Shown in pieces: positions 37,280-46,752 of a stretch of 64,000 nucleotides of DNA (positions are counted from its first letter, which is position 1; each line of letters starts with the position of its first letter). The DNA is from Acinetobacter modestus (GTDB taxonomy: Bacteria > Pseudomonadota > Gammaproteobacteria > Pseudomonadales > Moraxellaceae). Location of the stretch: NCBI RefSeq assembly GCF_014636095.1, contig NZ_BMDV01000005.1:62001-126000 (forward strand), in the 5' to 3' direction. The position numbers and the translations under genes were made by a program. The notes beneath the pieces were generated by a model that ran no database searches, was not told the DNA's origin, and worked only from the letters and a program-made list of their open reading frames with translations.

Positions 37280-37606
37280 TTAGTGAAAATGTTTGAGCTG
37301 TTTACGCAGTTGCTGTACTTCATCAATCAGATCCAACATCACCGCAACTGCTGATAAGCTAGCATCGAAGTCACGTTGTAAACGATAAGCTCGACGTGCT
37401 CGGGCTACATCTTCACCGATAAACTGATAACTTTGTGGATCGACTTGGATTTGTAAAATTTCATAATCAATCAGTTTTAAAACCCAATCTGTACTTTGGC
37501 CACATGCTTCTGCAAAGTGTTCGAGATCAAGTGCCAATTGTTCATCAATAATTTCAACTTGGCAGTGACCGTCATATTGAATTTCTTTGTATTGAATAGT
37601 TGTCAT
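37280..37606 (-). CDS. cbpM: Chaperone modulator CbpM
   Basis: A 108-residue MerR-like helical protein. In enterobacteria CbpM binds the J domain of CbpA and inhibits both its DnaK co-chaperone and DNA-binding activities. It follows cbpA by 11 bp with AAGGAG before its ATG, the standard cbpA-cbpM arrangement. The helix LDLIDEVQQLRKQLKHF at the end forms the coiled segment. The call rests on length, position and this pattern. Confidence 0.88.
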   Translation of the reverse strand: MTTIQYKEIQYDGHCQVEIIDEQLALDLEHFAEACGQSTDWVLKLIDYEILQIQVDPQSYQFIGEDVARARRAYRLQRDFDASLSAVAVMLDLIDEVQQLRKQLKHFH

Positions 37607-37617
37607 GATCTTACTCC

Positions 37618-38562
37618 TTATGAGGCACGAGGTCTGAATGAAGCAAAAGCATCTGCAAACTGTTGATAAGCCTGTTGCTCTTGCTCACTGTGTGCTTGTG
37701 GTAAAACAATATTAATAATTAGATATAAATGCCCTGCGGTTTTGTTTGGTATTCCTTTATCTTTTAGACGTAATTGTTGTCCATTCTTAGCATTTTTAGG
37801 TAAATTGACCTTGAGTTGCCCTGCGGGAGTATTGACTTCAATGCTTTGTCCTAGAGCTGCTTCCCACGGAGTTACATCAATAGTTTGATAGACATCAGCT
37901 CCTTCAATACGAATGCGGTCGGTATCTTTATATTGGATTTCAATATAAAGATCACCATTTTCACCGCCATTGATACCACTTTGTCCTTGACCATTTAAGC
38001 GAATTTGCTGACCTTCTTTCATTCCTTTTGGAATCTTAACCTGTAAGGTTTTTCGCTGGACTTCAGGTTCACCATAAACATTGTAGGTTGGAATTTGAAG
38101 CGTAATTTGCTCTGTTGAACCGTGATAGGCAATATCTAAATCGACTTGAATACTGGCATGTTGATCCTCACCCCGATAGCTGTGTTGTTGACGTTGCGAA
38201 CGTTGTTGTCCGCCACCAAAACCTGAGCCAAATCGACCAAATAAATCCTCAAAGCCACTAAAGTCAGCACCTTCACCTGAGCTTTGGCGATAGAACTGTG
38301 AGCCGTCAAACCCGTTTGGATTGCCTTGTCCAAAATTAGAGAAACCTTGTGGATGATCTAACATCTGATCGTATTCAGTTTTTTTTGTAGCGTCACTTAA
38401 GGTGTCATAGGCGACATTAATCGCCTGCATTTTAGCTTCCGCATCGGTTTCTTTGCTCACATCAGGATGATATTTACGTGCTAGTTTTCGATAAGCTTTT
38501 TTAATTTCATCTGCTGAGGCATCTCTTGAAACACCTAGCTCTTCATAATAATTTTTTGCCAT
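37618..38562 (-). CDS. cbpA: Curved-DNA-binding protein / DnaJ-class co-chaperone CbpA
   Basis: A 314-residue DnaJ homologue. The J domain occupies the first 65 residues with HPD at 32-34. A Gly/Phe/Ser-rich linker (about 75-130) follows, then two C-terminal substrate-binding domains with no zinc-finger repeats, which separates CbpA from DnaJ. KIPKGMKEGQQIRLNGQGQ and LPKNAKNGQQLRLKDKG are the two typical barrel segments. It stimulates DnaK ATPase and binds curved DNA. cbpM follows directly. Confidence 0.94.
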   Translation of the reverse strand: MAKNYYEELGVSRDASADEIKKAYRKLARKYHPDVSKETDAEAKMQAINVAYDTLSDATKKTEYDQMLDHPQGFSNFGQGNPNGFDGSQFYRQSSGEGADFSGFEDLFGRFGSGFGGGQQRSQRQQHSYRGEDQHASIQVDLDIAYHGSTEQITLQIPTYNVYGEPEVQRKTLQVKIPKGMKEGQQIRLNGQGQSGINGGENGDLYIEIQYKDTDRIRIEGADVYQTIDVTPWEAALGQSIEVNTPAGQLKVNLPKNAKNGQQLRLKDKGIPNKTAGHLYLIINIVLPQAHSEQEQQAYQQFADAFASFRPRAS

Positions 38563-38703
38563 GATCTTAAATATAATAATGAGATGTTTCTTTCATTATG
38601 AAACGAATCCAAGAGATTTCAATGGATTCGATTGTATAAGAGTTGTTTTGTTTAGCTAAAAGCTTAGAGTAAGTATCGGTACTTTCGGTTTTCTAAGATC
38701 ACT

Positions 38704-39315
38704 TTAGATAAATATTTCAATCAGCCCATAGAGTGCAATCAACACGAGCAGAGCACCACACAGACCTAGAATCTTTGGATAGATTCTGCTTTGAGAGAGA
38801 CGACTGAAGAACAGATAGACTAAAGACAAGGTTAAGAAGTCCAAAATAATCCATGTGACCGTAAGTAAGCTTAAACTGAAATTGATGTTCGGCGAGAGAT
38901 GAATAAACTGTGGGAAAAAAGCCGAAAAGAAAATAATATCTTTTGGATTGGAAATTCCCACCAGAAAGCCTTTTTTAAAGCCTCCGCTTTGTGTGGATAC
39001 GGTTTGAATGGTGGTTGGGTGTGGTGCCTGAAGCACTTCTTTAATAATGCTATAGCCTAGATAGGCAATATAAAGGCAACCTAATATACGAATGGCTTTT
39101 AGGTAGTTCTCATCAATGGTGAGAAAGCCTTTGAGAATGAGTACAGAAATAAAAATCAGGATTAATGAAGCGAAATTGGTACCAAAAATAGTTTCTAATG
39201 CTTTTCTATAACCCCCTTTCAGACCAGCGCTCGCCACTAAGATCATTACGGGGCCTGGGGTAGCAATCAAGACAATAACGCTAATAATAAATAAGAAATA
39301 TTCAAAGTAATTCAT
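38704..39315 (-). CDS. LysE/RhtB family amino-acid exporter
   Basis: A 203-residue protein with about six membrane helices. The N-terminal LIATPGPVMILVASAGLKGG and the central GGFKKGFLVGISNPKDIIFF (GxxxxxxNPK) are diagnostic of LysE/RhtB exporters. Substrate cannot be deduced. It is a single-gene unit between cbpA and hslO with more than 100 bp on either side; no adjacent Lrp or LysG-type regulator is present. A second family member lies at 50797-51393. Confidence 0.92.
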   Translation of the reverse strand: MNYFEYFLFIISVIVLIATPGPVMILVASAGLKGGYRKALETIFGTNFASLILIFISVLILKGFLTIDENYLKAIRILGCLYIAYLGYSIIKEVLQAPHPTTIQTVSTQSGGFKKGFLVGISNPKDIIFFSAFFPQFIHLSPNINFSLSLLTVTWIILDFLTLSLVYLFFSRLSQSRIYPKILGLCGALLVLIALYGLIEIFI

Positions 39316-39387
39316 AAGTCAAAATTAAGGTCTATGTTATTGGGAGATTTGAAAATTGTTCTATCAGATAGACCTTAATACAAAATA

Positions 39388-39413
39388 AAAAAAGACGGAA
39401 GCCCGTCTTTTTT
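39388..39413. terminator. Terminator after hslO
   Basis: AGACGG-AAGC-CCGTCT flanked by an A run on one side and a T run on the other, ten bases or more after the hslO stop on the minus strand. Works on paper in both directions. Confidence 0.9.
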
Positions 39414-39427
39414 ATTTTACTTTTCAA

Positions 39428-40303
39428 TTAACTTAAATGTTCACCAAATAAGCCTAAAGCTTCTTCTGCACTGAACTCGTAACGTGTATTACAGAATTGG
39501 CAATCCATCTGGATTGGATTTTGTGCTTCTAGTGTTTCATGAACTGCATCCACACCGATTTGAATCAAAGCGTGGGCGCAGCGTTCCTTTGAACATGTAC
39601 AACCGAACTTTAATTGCTCAACTTCAGGTAAACGAACTTCTTCTTCGTTATACAAACGATAGAGAATTTCATTGGCTGAAAGATCCGTCAATTCCTCGGG
39701 TTTAAGGGTTTCAGTCAACATGGTCAAACGAGGCCACAGGTCTTCATCAACCAACTTTTGTTCTTCTTCGTTATTACGAGGGAGTAGTTGGATTAATAAA
39801 CCACCTGAACGTTGACCATTGGTTGCCAGTACGATATGTGTTGGAATCTGTGCAGACAAATCATAATATTGCGTTAAGCAACCAGCTAATGTCGGTTGAT
39901 CAAATGGTACGATACCTTGGTAGCGTTCGCCGTGTTCAGGCTCAATATTGATGAACAGCACAGGGTTGGTCAGGGCAGCAAGCACGGTACGACTATCTTT
40001 GCCTTCTGTGAAGCGCGGATCTTCTTCATAATCTGCGAGCGCACGAACTTCACCTAAGTGATTGCATTCGGCCATAGCCCATTTAAATGTTCCACTTGCT
40101 TGAATTTGTAAACTAATACGACCACGAATCTTGAGTGTACTCGCAAGTAAGGCGGTTGCACTCAGCATTTCACCCAAGAGACTTTGTACCGCAGGCATAT
40201 ATTCACGTTGCGCCAAAATGGTTTGTAGTGCTTCTTCCAAATGAACCACTTCACCACGAACAGGGCAGTCTTCGATAAAAAAGCGTTGGCGTAAATCAGA
40301 CAT
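39428..40303 (-). CDS. hslO: Redox-regulated chaperone Hsp33
   Basis: A 291-residue heat-shock protein that becomes a holdase when oxidised. The C-terminal zinc switch is intact: CTCSKERC near residue 240 and CQFC about 30 residues later give the CxC/CxxC pair. The core segment GEMLSATALLASTLKIRGR is typical. ATG at 40303 has GGAG eight bases upstream; an upstream in-frame start at 40336 would read through two hairpins of the leader and is rejected. The mRNA leader contains two small perfect hairpins (40317-40349). Confidence 0.96.
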   Translation of the reverse strand: MSDLRQRFFIEDCPVRGEVVHLEEALQTILAQREYMPAVQSLLGEMLSATALLASTLKIRGRISLQIQASGTFKWAMAECNHLGEVRALADYEEDPRFTEGKDSRTVLAALTNPVLFINIEPEHGERYQGIVPFDQPTLAGCLTQYYDLSAQIPTHIVLATNGQRSGGLLIQLLPRNNEEEQKLVDEDLWPRLTMLTETLKPEELTDLSANEILYRLYNEEEVRLPEVEQLKFGCTCSKERCAHALIQIGVDAVHETLEAQNPIQMDCQFCNTRYEFSAEEALGLFGEHLS

Positions 40304-40316
40304 ATTTTTCTCCAGT

Positions 40317-40349
40317 GCTCCTTCGAGGGAGCGCAAAGCAACGCTTTGC
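40317..40349 (-). repeat. Two tandem hairpins in the hslO leader
   Basis: GCTCC-TTCGAG-GGAGC (40317-40332) and GCAAAGC-AAC-GCTTTGC (40333-40349) abut each other directly upstream of the hslO ribosome-binding site. Arms are perfect. Function unknown. Confidence 0.5.
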
Positions 40350-40422
40350 TTTGTAACGCACTTCAGACTTTATAAAGAGGTGCATGGTTATGCAGTCAAT
40401 AATGGTGTCAGTTTGCCAAAAC

Positions 40423-42240
40423 TCAAGATGTTTCATTGAGTGATTTTGCATCACTTTGTGTGTTTTGATCATTGCTCGCACGATCTAAAATCAAAGTTTT
40501 TGTATTTGCAAATAAATACTCAAGCTCGGCAATAGCACTTGGATGATTTTTAATGATCTCTTGTTGATTAGAATTCCAATGTTGCTGGATAAGCCGTTCA
40601 TCTTCTTGTTTAAAATGCATCATAAAATTTTGTGCTTCATCTTTGGAAAGACCTGTTTCAACCAAGGCTTGCTGCGCCATACTTAACGCAGATGCGTAGG
40701 TTTCACGCCAAATCTGTGAGATACCTAAATCATTAAGTAATCGTGCATGATGACGATCTCGAGCACGAACCAAAATGGTTAAATCTGGATAATTTAAACG
40801 CAGATGTCGTGCTAGATTCATGCTGTCCTCGACATCATCAATCGCAATAATCAGTAACTTACAGTATTCAATACCTGTAGCGCGTAGGTTTTCGATTTGT
40901 GTAACATCGGCATCAATAAAATGATGTCCATATAGTTCAATAAAGTCAGCATCAGGTTGGTTGCTATCAATCACGTTAAAGTTTTTGCCTTGCGCATGTA
41001 AAGCACGTGCAATGACTTGCCCAAAACGGCCAAATCCAATAATGAGAATTGGATGTTGTGGGATATCAGCATCAGCCACAGCGACTTTATTTTTTTGCAG
41101 CATCGGTAAAATTTTCCGATTAAACAGTGCGTAAAGTAAAGGTGTGAATAGCATCGAACCCAAGATAATGAGAAATGTTGGTGCTAATAATTCTGCGCTA
41201 AGTAAATTTTCACTTTCAGCCAGCTTGAGCAGAATAAAACTAAATTCACCACTTTGTGCCAAGTTGATTGCAAACAGCGTACTGAGCTTGGCATTGCGTT
41301 GTTGGTAATAGCTGATCACACCTATCACAACTGCTTTAATTAAGACCAGTGCAAAGATTGAACCTAGAATCAAGAGCGGAGATTGGCTTAAAGGTGTCAA
41401 TGAAAGACCCAAGCCAATCGCCAGAAAAAACAAGCCTGTCGCCGCATCTTTAAAGGGTTCTAGAATACGTTCAACTTCAACTTTAAATTCAGTCTCAGCA
41501 AGTAAAAGTCCAGCTAAAAATGCAGCAATCAAAATATGAAGATTTAAAATATCCATAATCAGGATGACTGAAAGCAGGATGAATAAACTGAGCGCAGGAA
41601 TGAGATGAAGACTTTTTTTATGTGCTAAGAAACGAAATATAGGACGAACTAAATAACGATTGGCTAAGAAAAGGCCTGAAATCGTAGCGATGAGCGCTGC
41701 AAAATAGGCGATTCCGTGTCGAGTAGAGGCTGTGTCTTCTAGCAAAGGAAAGAGTGCAATCAGAATGACGGTAATAAAAGCCTGAAATTGTAAGGTGGCT
41801 AAAGTAGCTTGTTCTAATTTATGGTTGCTCTGTTGTTTTTGTTGGAGTAGTTGTTGTGGAAGAATCAACGCGGAGAGCGCTAAAGCACATCCGAGAATCA
41901 GACTGTGCAACACTTGATCAAACAGTAAGAAACATGCTCCAACTAGAAGGATCGTGATGATGAAGTATTGTAGGCCACTATTTTTTAGGATGCCTCTGCG
42001 TTCTCCCCACAGTTTTAGCGGGCGAAAAGCAAAGCCAATAAAGAACATCACGGCAATCATACCGAAATGCAGCAGTTGATTAATCAGTTTAGTATCTTCA
42101 ATCAAACCAGAAATGCTAGAACCAAGTAAAAGCCCTGCAATCAGATAACCTAAAACAGTGGTGGAGGCATAGCGTTTTGTCAAAGGAACAAAAATTAAAG
42201 CCGCAGCCAGTAAAAAAATAATCGGGAGCAGTAAAGACAT
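40423..42240 (-). CDS. CPA2-family K+/H+ antiporter with TrkA-N domain (Kef-type)
   Basis: A 605-residue inner-membrane protein. The N-terminal 380 residues hold about 12 helices of the Na+/H+ exchanger fold, with the FIGFAFRPLKLW and AGLLLAETEFKVEVE segments of Kef proteins. From about residue 393 a RCK/TrkA-N domain begins with a Rossmann motif (ILIIGFGRFGQVIARAL) and ligand Asp (NVIDSNQPDAD). It resembles KefB/KefC, which are glutathione-gated, but no kefF/kefG partner is next to it. ATG at 42240 has TGAGG upstream. Gene order with priA is only a neighbourhood. Confidence 0.92.
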   Translation of the reverse strand: MSLLLPIIFLLAAALIFVPLTKRYASTTVLGYLIAGLLLGSSISGLIEDTKLINQLLHFGMIAVMFFIGFAFRPLKLWGERRGILKNSGLQYFIITILLVGACFLLFDQVLHSLILGCALALSALILPQQLLQQKQQSNHKLEQATLATLQFQAFITVILIALFPLLEDTASTRHGIAYFAALIATISGLFLANRYLVRPIFRFLAHKKSLHLIPALSLFILLSVILIMDILNLHILIAAFLAGLLLAETEFKVEVERILEPFKDAATGLFFLAIGLGLSLTPLSQSPLLILGSIFALVLIKAVVIGVISYYQQRNAKLSTLFAINLAQSGEFSFILLKLAESENLLSAELLAPTFLIILGSMLFTPLLYALFNRKILPMLQKNKVAVADADIPQHPILIIGFGRFGQVIARALHAQGKNFNVIDSNQPDADFIELYGHHFIDADVTQIENLRATGIEYCKLLIIAIDDVEDSMNLARHLRLNYPDLTILVRARDRHHARLLNDLGISQIWRETYASALSMAQQALVETGLSKDEAQNFMMHFKQEDERLIQQHWNSNQQEIIKNHPSAIAELEYLFANTKTLILDRASNDQNTQSDAKSLNETS

Positions 42241-42361
42241 TGAATGCCTCAATTTTTCTATTTTATCTAGACTAACTCAAATGAAGCGCCTGTAAAAATA
42301 TGATCTGCAAAGATGATATTCGGAAACGTCCTTGGTCATTTGAATCAACGGACGTTCAACT

Positions 42362-44587
42362 TTAACTAAACTCTTGTGGATCAACATCGATCGAGAGTCT
42401 GAGCAAATGCTGACGTGGTAAATGTACCACTTGTTGCCACCATTGACGTAAATAAAAGTGCAGCTTGGCGCGATCAGTTGATAAAATCACCATATGCGCG
42501 CGATAACGACCAGCTTTACGTTCCATCGGTGCGGGAATTGGTCCCCAAATATCAACTAAATCTCTAGCCATTGTCCGTAATAGTTGTGCAATATCTGCTA
42601 AAAATTGTTGGCTATAGTCGCGATCTTTAGATTCAACCCGAACCAATACTGCATAACGATAAGGTGGTAGCAGGGCAATTTTGCGATCAGCTAGCATTTG
42701 TTTGGCGAAAGTACGATAGTCATGTTCAATTAATGTGGTCAGCATCGGATGATCTGGACGCAAACTTTGCAAATAAACACTGCCTTTATGCTCGCCACGA
42801 CCAGCACGGCCAGCGACCTGCACAATCAGCTGTGCGGTTCGCTCAGGTGCACGTGGGTCAACACTGAGCAGTCCTGCATCAATATCTAAAATCGCGACGA
42901 GAGTCACATGCGGGAAATGATGGCCTTTTGCCAGCATTTGTGTGCCCAACAAAATGCTCGGTTTATTTTGCTGAATGCGATCATAGATTTTTTGCCAGCT
43001 ACCGACTCGACTGGTGCTGTCACGATCGACCCGAATCACTTCATGATGTGGGAACAGCTCCTGTAAATGTTCTTCAAGTTTTGCTGTTCCTGCCCCAATA
43101 GTTTTTAAGCTTTGTTTCTGACATGCAGGACAATGATCAGGCAGACGATTGATCGTGCCGCAATGATGACAATGCAAATAATGGTAGGGCTGTGAATGCA
43201 AAGTAAAATGCGCATCACAATGTGGACAGTTGGCTTGCCAACCACAGCTTTCACACATCAGAATCGGTGCATAACCACGTCGATTTAAAAAGATCAGCAC
43301 CTGTTCTTTATGTTCTAAAGTATGTTTGATCTGTTCGATGAGCGTTTGGCTGAGACCATGCTTCTTTTTTGCGACTTTTAAATCCACCACATACATTTTC
43401 GGCAGTACAGCGAGGCCTGCACGCTGATTCAACTCAAGCAGATGTAACTTGCCCGATTCCACCAAGTGATAACTGTCAATACTTGGGGTGGCTGAACCGA
43501 GAATAACAGGACAGTTCTGTAAATAACCACGATACAACGCCACATCGCGGGTATGGTAACGGAAACCTTCTTGCTGCTTAAAGGAGAGGTCATGCTCCTC
43601 ATCCAGAATGATTAAGCCCAGATGCGGCAGTGGGGTATAGATTGCTGAACGTGTGCCAATAATGATCGATGCTTTGCCCGTTTGTGCATGTTGCCATGCT
43701 TGTAAACGTTTTGAGTCGTTTAAGCCTGAGTGCAGTAAAGCCACATCGCAATGGAAACGTGACTTAAAACGAGCTACCGTTTGCGGGGTTAGACCAATTT
43801 CAGGCACCAGTACCAATACTTGTTTGCCTTGTTTTAACACCTCATGCATGACTTGCAAATAAACTTCAGTTTTGCCACTGCCGGTCAAACCATCGAGTAA
43901 AAATGCCTGATAGTGATGTTGTGCTTTGAGGATCTGTTGAATGGCTTTCTTTTGATCTTCGTTCGGTGTCAAAGGCACTTGAGCCAGTTGCACACGTGTA
44001 GGGGTGAAATCATGCGGTTCTAGACAGCATTCAACCAAGCTCTTTTTCTCTAGGGCTTTGAGGGTTGATGTTTCTACACCACTCAGGTTAAGTATATTCT
44101 CGGTGGCTCCATGTGGATGAAGTTTTAACACCTGATAGGCATCATATTGTTTTTGAGAGCGTTTTAATAAAGCATTCGGGTCATCGTATGGGATGATTTT
44201 CCATAAATGAAACAGAATGTCTAAGGCGCGCCCTTGTCTTAATAAAGTAGGCAGAGCGCTTTGCATCACCTCACCAATCGGGAATTGGTAATATTGTGCT
44301 GACCATGTCAACAAAGTTAAAACTTGTTGATCTAGAATTGATTCCTGATCGAGTAATTCTGTGATGGCCTTAAGTTTGAATTGTCCTATAAATGCTTCGT
44401 TTGGATCAACTTTTTCAGTAATGATTCCCACGAGATTTTGCCGTCCAAAAGAAATAGCAACGCGTGCACCGATTTGAGCTTGTGCGTATTGTTCAGCACT
44501 GACCGTATAGTCAAACGTGTCGTATACATAAACGGGTATTGCAACTCGAATACGGTACAAAATAGCGTTAGAATTTTGGCTAGGCAT
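42362..44587 (-). CDS. priA: Primosomal protein N', replication restart helicase PriA
   Basis: A 741-residue SF2 helicase that reloads the replisome at stalled forks. The N-terminal DNA-binding domain begins RIRVAIPVYVYDTFDYTV. Walker A is LDGLTGSGKTEVYLQV near 230, the DEEH box is LIILDEEHDLSFKQQ, and the zinc-binding cysteines run CESCGWQANCPHC, CHHCG, CPAC. Motifs LLGTQMLAKGHHFPHV and QVAGRAGRG complete the helicase. The start MPSQNS at 44587 is one option; an ATG five codons upstream and a GTG-type extension are also open and no ribosome site decides. Divergent from gspF. Confidence 0.96.
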   Translation of the reverse strand: MPSQNSNAILYRIRVAIPVYVYDTFDYTVSAEQYAQAQIGARVAISFGRQNLVGIITEKVDPNEAFIGQFKLKAITELLDQESILDQQVLTLLTWSAQYYQFPIGEVMQSALPTLLRQGRALDILFHLWKIIPYDDPNALLKRSQKQYDAYQVLKLHPHGATENILNLSGVETSTLKALEKKSLVECCLEPHDFTPTRVQLAQVPLTPNEDQKKAIQQILKAQHHYQAFLLDGLTGSGKTEVYLQVMHEVLKQGKQVLVLVPEIGLTPQTVARFKSRFHCDVALLHSGLNDSKRLQAWQHAQTGKASIIIGTRSAIYTPLPHLGLIILDEEHDLSFKQQEGFRYHTRDVALYRGYLQNCPVILGSATPSIDSYHLVESGKLHLLELNQRAGLAVLPKMYVVDLKVAKKKHGLSQTLIEQIKHTLEHKEQVLIFLNRRGYAPILMCESCGWQANCPHCDAHFTLHSQPYHYLHCHHCGTINRLPDHCPACQKQSLKTIGAGTAKLEEHLQELFPHHEVIRVDRDSTSRVGSWQKIYDRIQQNKPSILLGTQMLAKGHHFPHVTLVAILDIDAGLLSVDPRAPERTAQLIVQVAGRAGRGEHKGSVYLQSLRPDHPMLTTLIEHDYRTFAKQMLADRKIALLPPYRYAVLVRVESKDRDYSQQFLADIAQLLRTMARDLVDIWGPIPAPMERKAGRYRAHMVILSTDRAKLHFYLRQWWQQVVHLPRQHLLRLSIDVDPQEFS

Positions 44588-44748
44588 ATAGGCTTCATTC
44601 ATGGGTAAAATGGCATGACTGCATGTCATGGAATTATGCTAAAGTGCGAAGTGTTATGTCGATGAATTTCTTGTGAAAGTATCAGGTTTCATTTCAAACA
44701 CGGATGCAACTGTAACAACAACTATTTTGGGACAATTAGAACAGAACC

Positions 44749-45954
44749 ATGCCTGCTTATCAATTTACCGCTCTTGATGCCTCTGGAAAGCAACATAAAG
44801 GTGTGCTGGAAGGGGATTCTGCACGCCAAATTCGTCAACAGTTACGCGATAAAGCATGGACACCGATTGCGGTTGATGCTGTTGAGCAAAAAGACAAACA
44901 GCAACAACGCTCATGGTTTAAAAAAAGCTTTAGTGCCTATGATCTTGCCCTGATGACCCGTCAGCTTTCCGTTTTAGTTGCCGCAGGTATTCCATTGGAA
45001 GAAGCTTTGCGTGCGGTCAGTAAACAAAGTGAAAAATCACATGTCCAAAATTTATTGATCGCTGTGAGATCCAAGGTGCTTGAAGGGCATTCACTGGCAA
45101 AAAGTATGCAGCAATCAGGTCGTTTTCCTGAGCTGTATATTGCAACGGTTGCTGCGGGTGAGCGTTCAGGTCATCTTGATCTGATTTTAGATCAGCTTTC
45201 GGATTACACCGAAAATCGTTTTGCTATGCAAAAGAAAATTCAGGGCGCGATGATTTATCCGATCGTACTTATGTTGATGTCTTTCGGAATTGTCATGGGT
45301 CTAATGACTTATGTCGTGCCTGAAATAGTCAAGACTTTTGAACAAAGTAAAGAAGCCTTGCCATGGATTACGGTTGCCTTGATGAAAGCCAGTGCTTTTA
45401 TTCGGCATACTTGGATAGCTATGCTGATTCTCGCTTTTATTGCCATGATTCTGTTTACTCGTTTCCTCAGAACGACTGCAGGACATTATGCATTTGATCG
45501 GTTAACACTCAGATTGCCACTATTTGGTAAACTTTCGCGTGGTATAAATGCGGCGCGTTTTGCCAGTACTTTGTCGATTTTAACCCGTTCAGGTGTGCCT
45601 TTGGTTGAGGCTCTACGTATCGGTGCTGAAGTGAGTAATAACTGGGTGATACGTGATGCGATTGAGGTCGCGATGGAGCGTGTAACAGAAGGTGGTAATT
45701 TAGCAACACAATTGGAGCGTTGCGGTTATTTCCCACCAATGATGGTACAAATGATTCGAAGTGGTGAAGCGTCAGGTGAACTGGATCGCATGTTGGACCG
45801 TGCATCCACGATGCAGGATCGCGAGGTGACTACCTTTATTTCTACATTACTGGCCTTGCTTGAACCTTTGATGCTGATTTTTATGGCGGCAATTGTATTG
45901 GTGATTGTGATTGCGGTAATGTTGCCAATTATTAATATGAACAATATGATCTGA
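44749..45954 (+). CDS. gspF: Type II secretion system inner-membrane protein GspF
   Basis: A 401-residue polytopic platform protein of the type II secretion system. Two GspF repeats (about residues 70-195 and 270-395) each end in hydrophobic helices; LMTRQLSVLVAAGIPLEEAL and FASTLSILTRSGVPLVEAL are the repeated core motif. Both carry the family glutamates. It is followed 17 bp later by gspG. In Acinetobacter the type II secretion genes are dispersed in several small clusters, so the absence of gspC, D, E and others here is normal. Confidence 0.96.
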   Translation: MPAYQFTALDASGKQHKGVLEGDSARQIRQQLRDKAWTPIAVDAVEQKDKQQQRSWFKKSFSAYDLALMTRQLSVLVAAGIPLEEALRAVSKQSEKSHVQNLLIAVRSKVLEGHSLAKSMQQSGRFPELYIATVAAGERSGHLDLILDQLSDYTENRFAMQKKIQGAMIYPIVLMLMSFGIVMGLMTYVVPEIVKTFEQSKEALPWITVALMKASAFIRHTWIAMLILAFIAMILFTRFLRTTAGHYAFDRLTLRLPLFGKLSRGINAARFASTLSILTRSGVPLVEALRIGAEVSNNWVIRDAIEVAMERVTEGGNLATQLERCGYFPPMMVQMIRSGEASGELDRMLDRASTMQDREVTTFISTLLALLEPLMLIFMAAIVLVIVIAVMLPIINMNNMI

Positions 45955-45971
45955 TGAGTAAGATGTAAGAG

Positions 45972-46490
45972 ATGAATATGAATAAAATGCAAAAGAAAGA
46001 AATTGCTGTGGATAATACTCAAACCCCAAGCGTAACTTTCACACCTGCGGTACGTTCGAGTCTTGCTCGAATGAGTCGGGCCTCAGGATTTACCCTCATT
46101 GAGGTGATGGTTGTTATTGTAATTTTAGGTGTTTTGGCTGCTTTAGTTGTTCCTAGTGTAATGGGGAGAAGTGAAAAAGCCAAAGTTGACACAACTAGTA
46201 TTACACTCAAAGGTGTTGCTGGTGCTTTGGATCAATATAAGCTCGATAATGGTCGTTATCCATCGATGCAAGATGGTGGTTTAGATGCTTTGGTCAACAA
46301 ACCTGCGGCTGCTAAAAACTGGTTGCCAGGTGGTTATGTTAAAGGTGGTTATCCAAAAGATAGTTGGGAAAATGATGTTCAATATGTGATTCCGGGTCGT
46401 GAAGGCCGCGCGTTTGATTTATATTCGTTTGGTGCGGATGGTAAAGAAGGCGGTGAAGGCAATGATGCCGATATTTATTACCAGCCATAA
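45972..46490 (+). CDS. gspG: Type II secretion system major pseudopilin GspG
   Basis: A 172-residue pseudopilin. The processing site and N-methylated helix are SGFTLIEVMVVIVILG with the conserved Glu at +5, so cleavage by the prepilin peptidase would fall after Gly. The globular domain has DQYKLDNGRYPSMQDGGLDAL, the calcium-loop region and C-terminal DLYSFGADGKEGGEGNDADI. The leader before the cleavage site is unusually long, about 40 residues if the ATG at 45972 is used; an in-frame ATG five codons before the Gly (46071) would give a normal short leader but lacks a ribosome site. Coupled to gspF. Confidence 0.94.
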   Translation: MNMNKMQKKEIAVDNTQTPSVTFTPAVRSSLARMSRASGFTLIEVMVVIVILGVLAALVVPSVMGRSEKAKVDTTSITLKGVAGALDQYKLDNGRYPSMQDGGLDALVNKPAAAKNWLPGGYVKGGYPKDSWENDVQYVIPGREGRAFDLYSFGADGKEGGEGNDADIYYQP

Positions 46491-46503
46491 TGTTTGAATA
46501 AAA

Positions 46504-46548
46504 TATCACTTCATTTTTTTGATTAAATAAATCGAGAGTGAAGTGATA
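46504..46548 (+). repeat. Long-loop inverted repeat after gspG
   Basis: TATCACTTCA and TGAAGTGATA pair perfectly around 25 bases, 14 bp after the gspG stop. No T run follows. The remaining stretch to 46752 is AT-rich with no recognisable gene. Confidence 0.35.
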
Positions 46549-46752
46549 ATGTTTATTGATTAATAATGTTTATTTAAGCTTTTGAAAAATATATAAAATA
46601 AAATATTAACTATGTGAGATTTATAATAAGAATTATTCCCATACTTAATGGTTACAAGAAACAATGAATTATGTAGGTAAATAGACTTTTCCTTTAAATC
46701 AAAGCTTTGCATAATAAATTCAGACCATTTAAATCAGGTATGGAGAAATGAG

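Noticed and set aside
42325..42356. priA terminator (AACGTCC/GGACGTT)
   Set aside because: The loop is 18 bases and no T run follows on the minus strand; too weak to list as a terminator.
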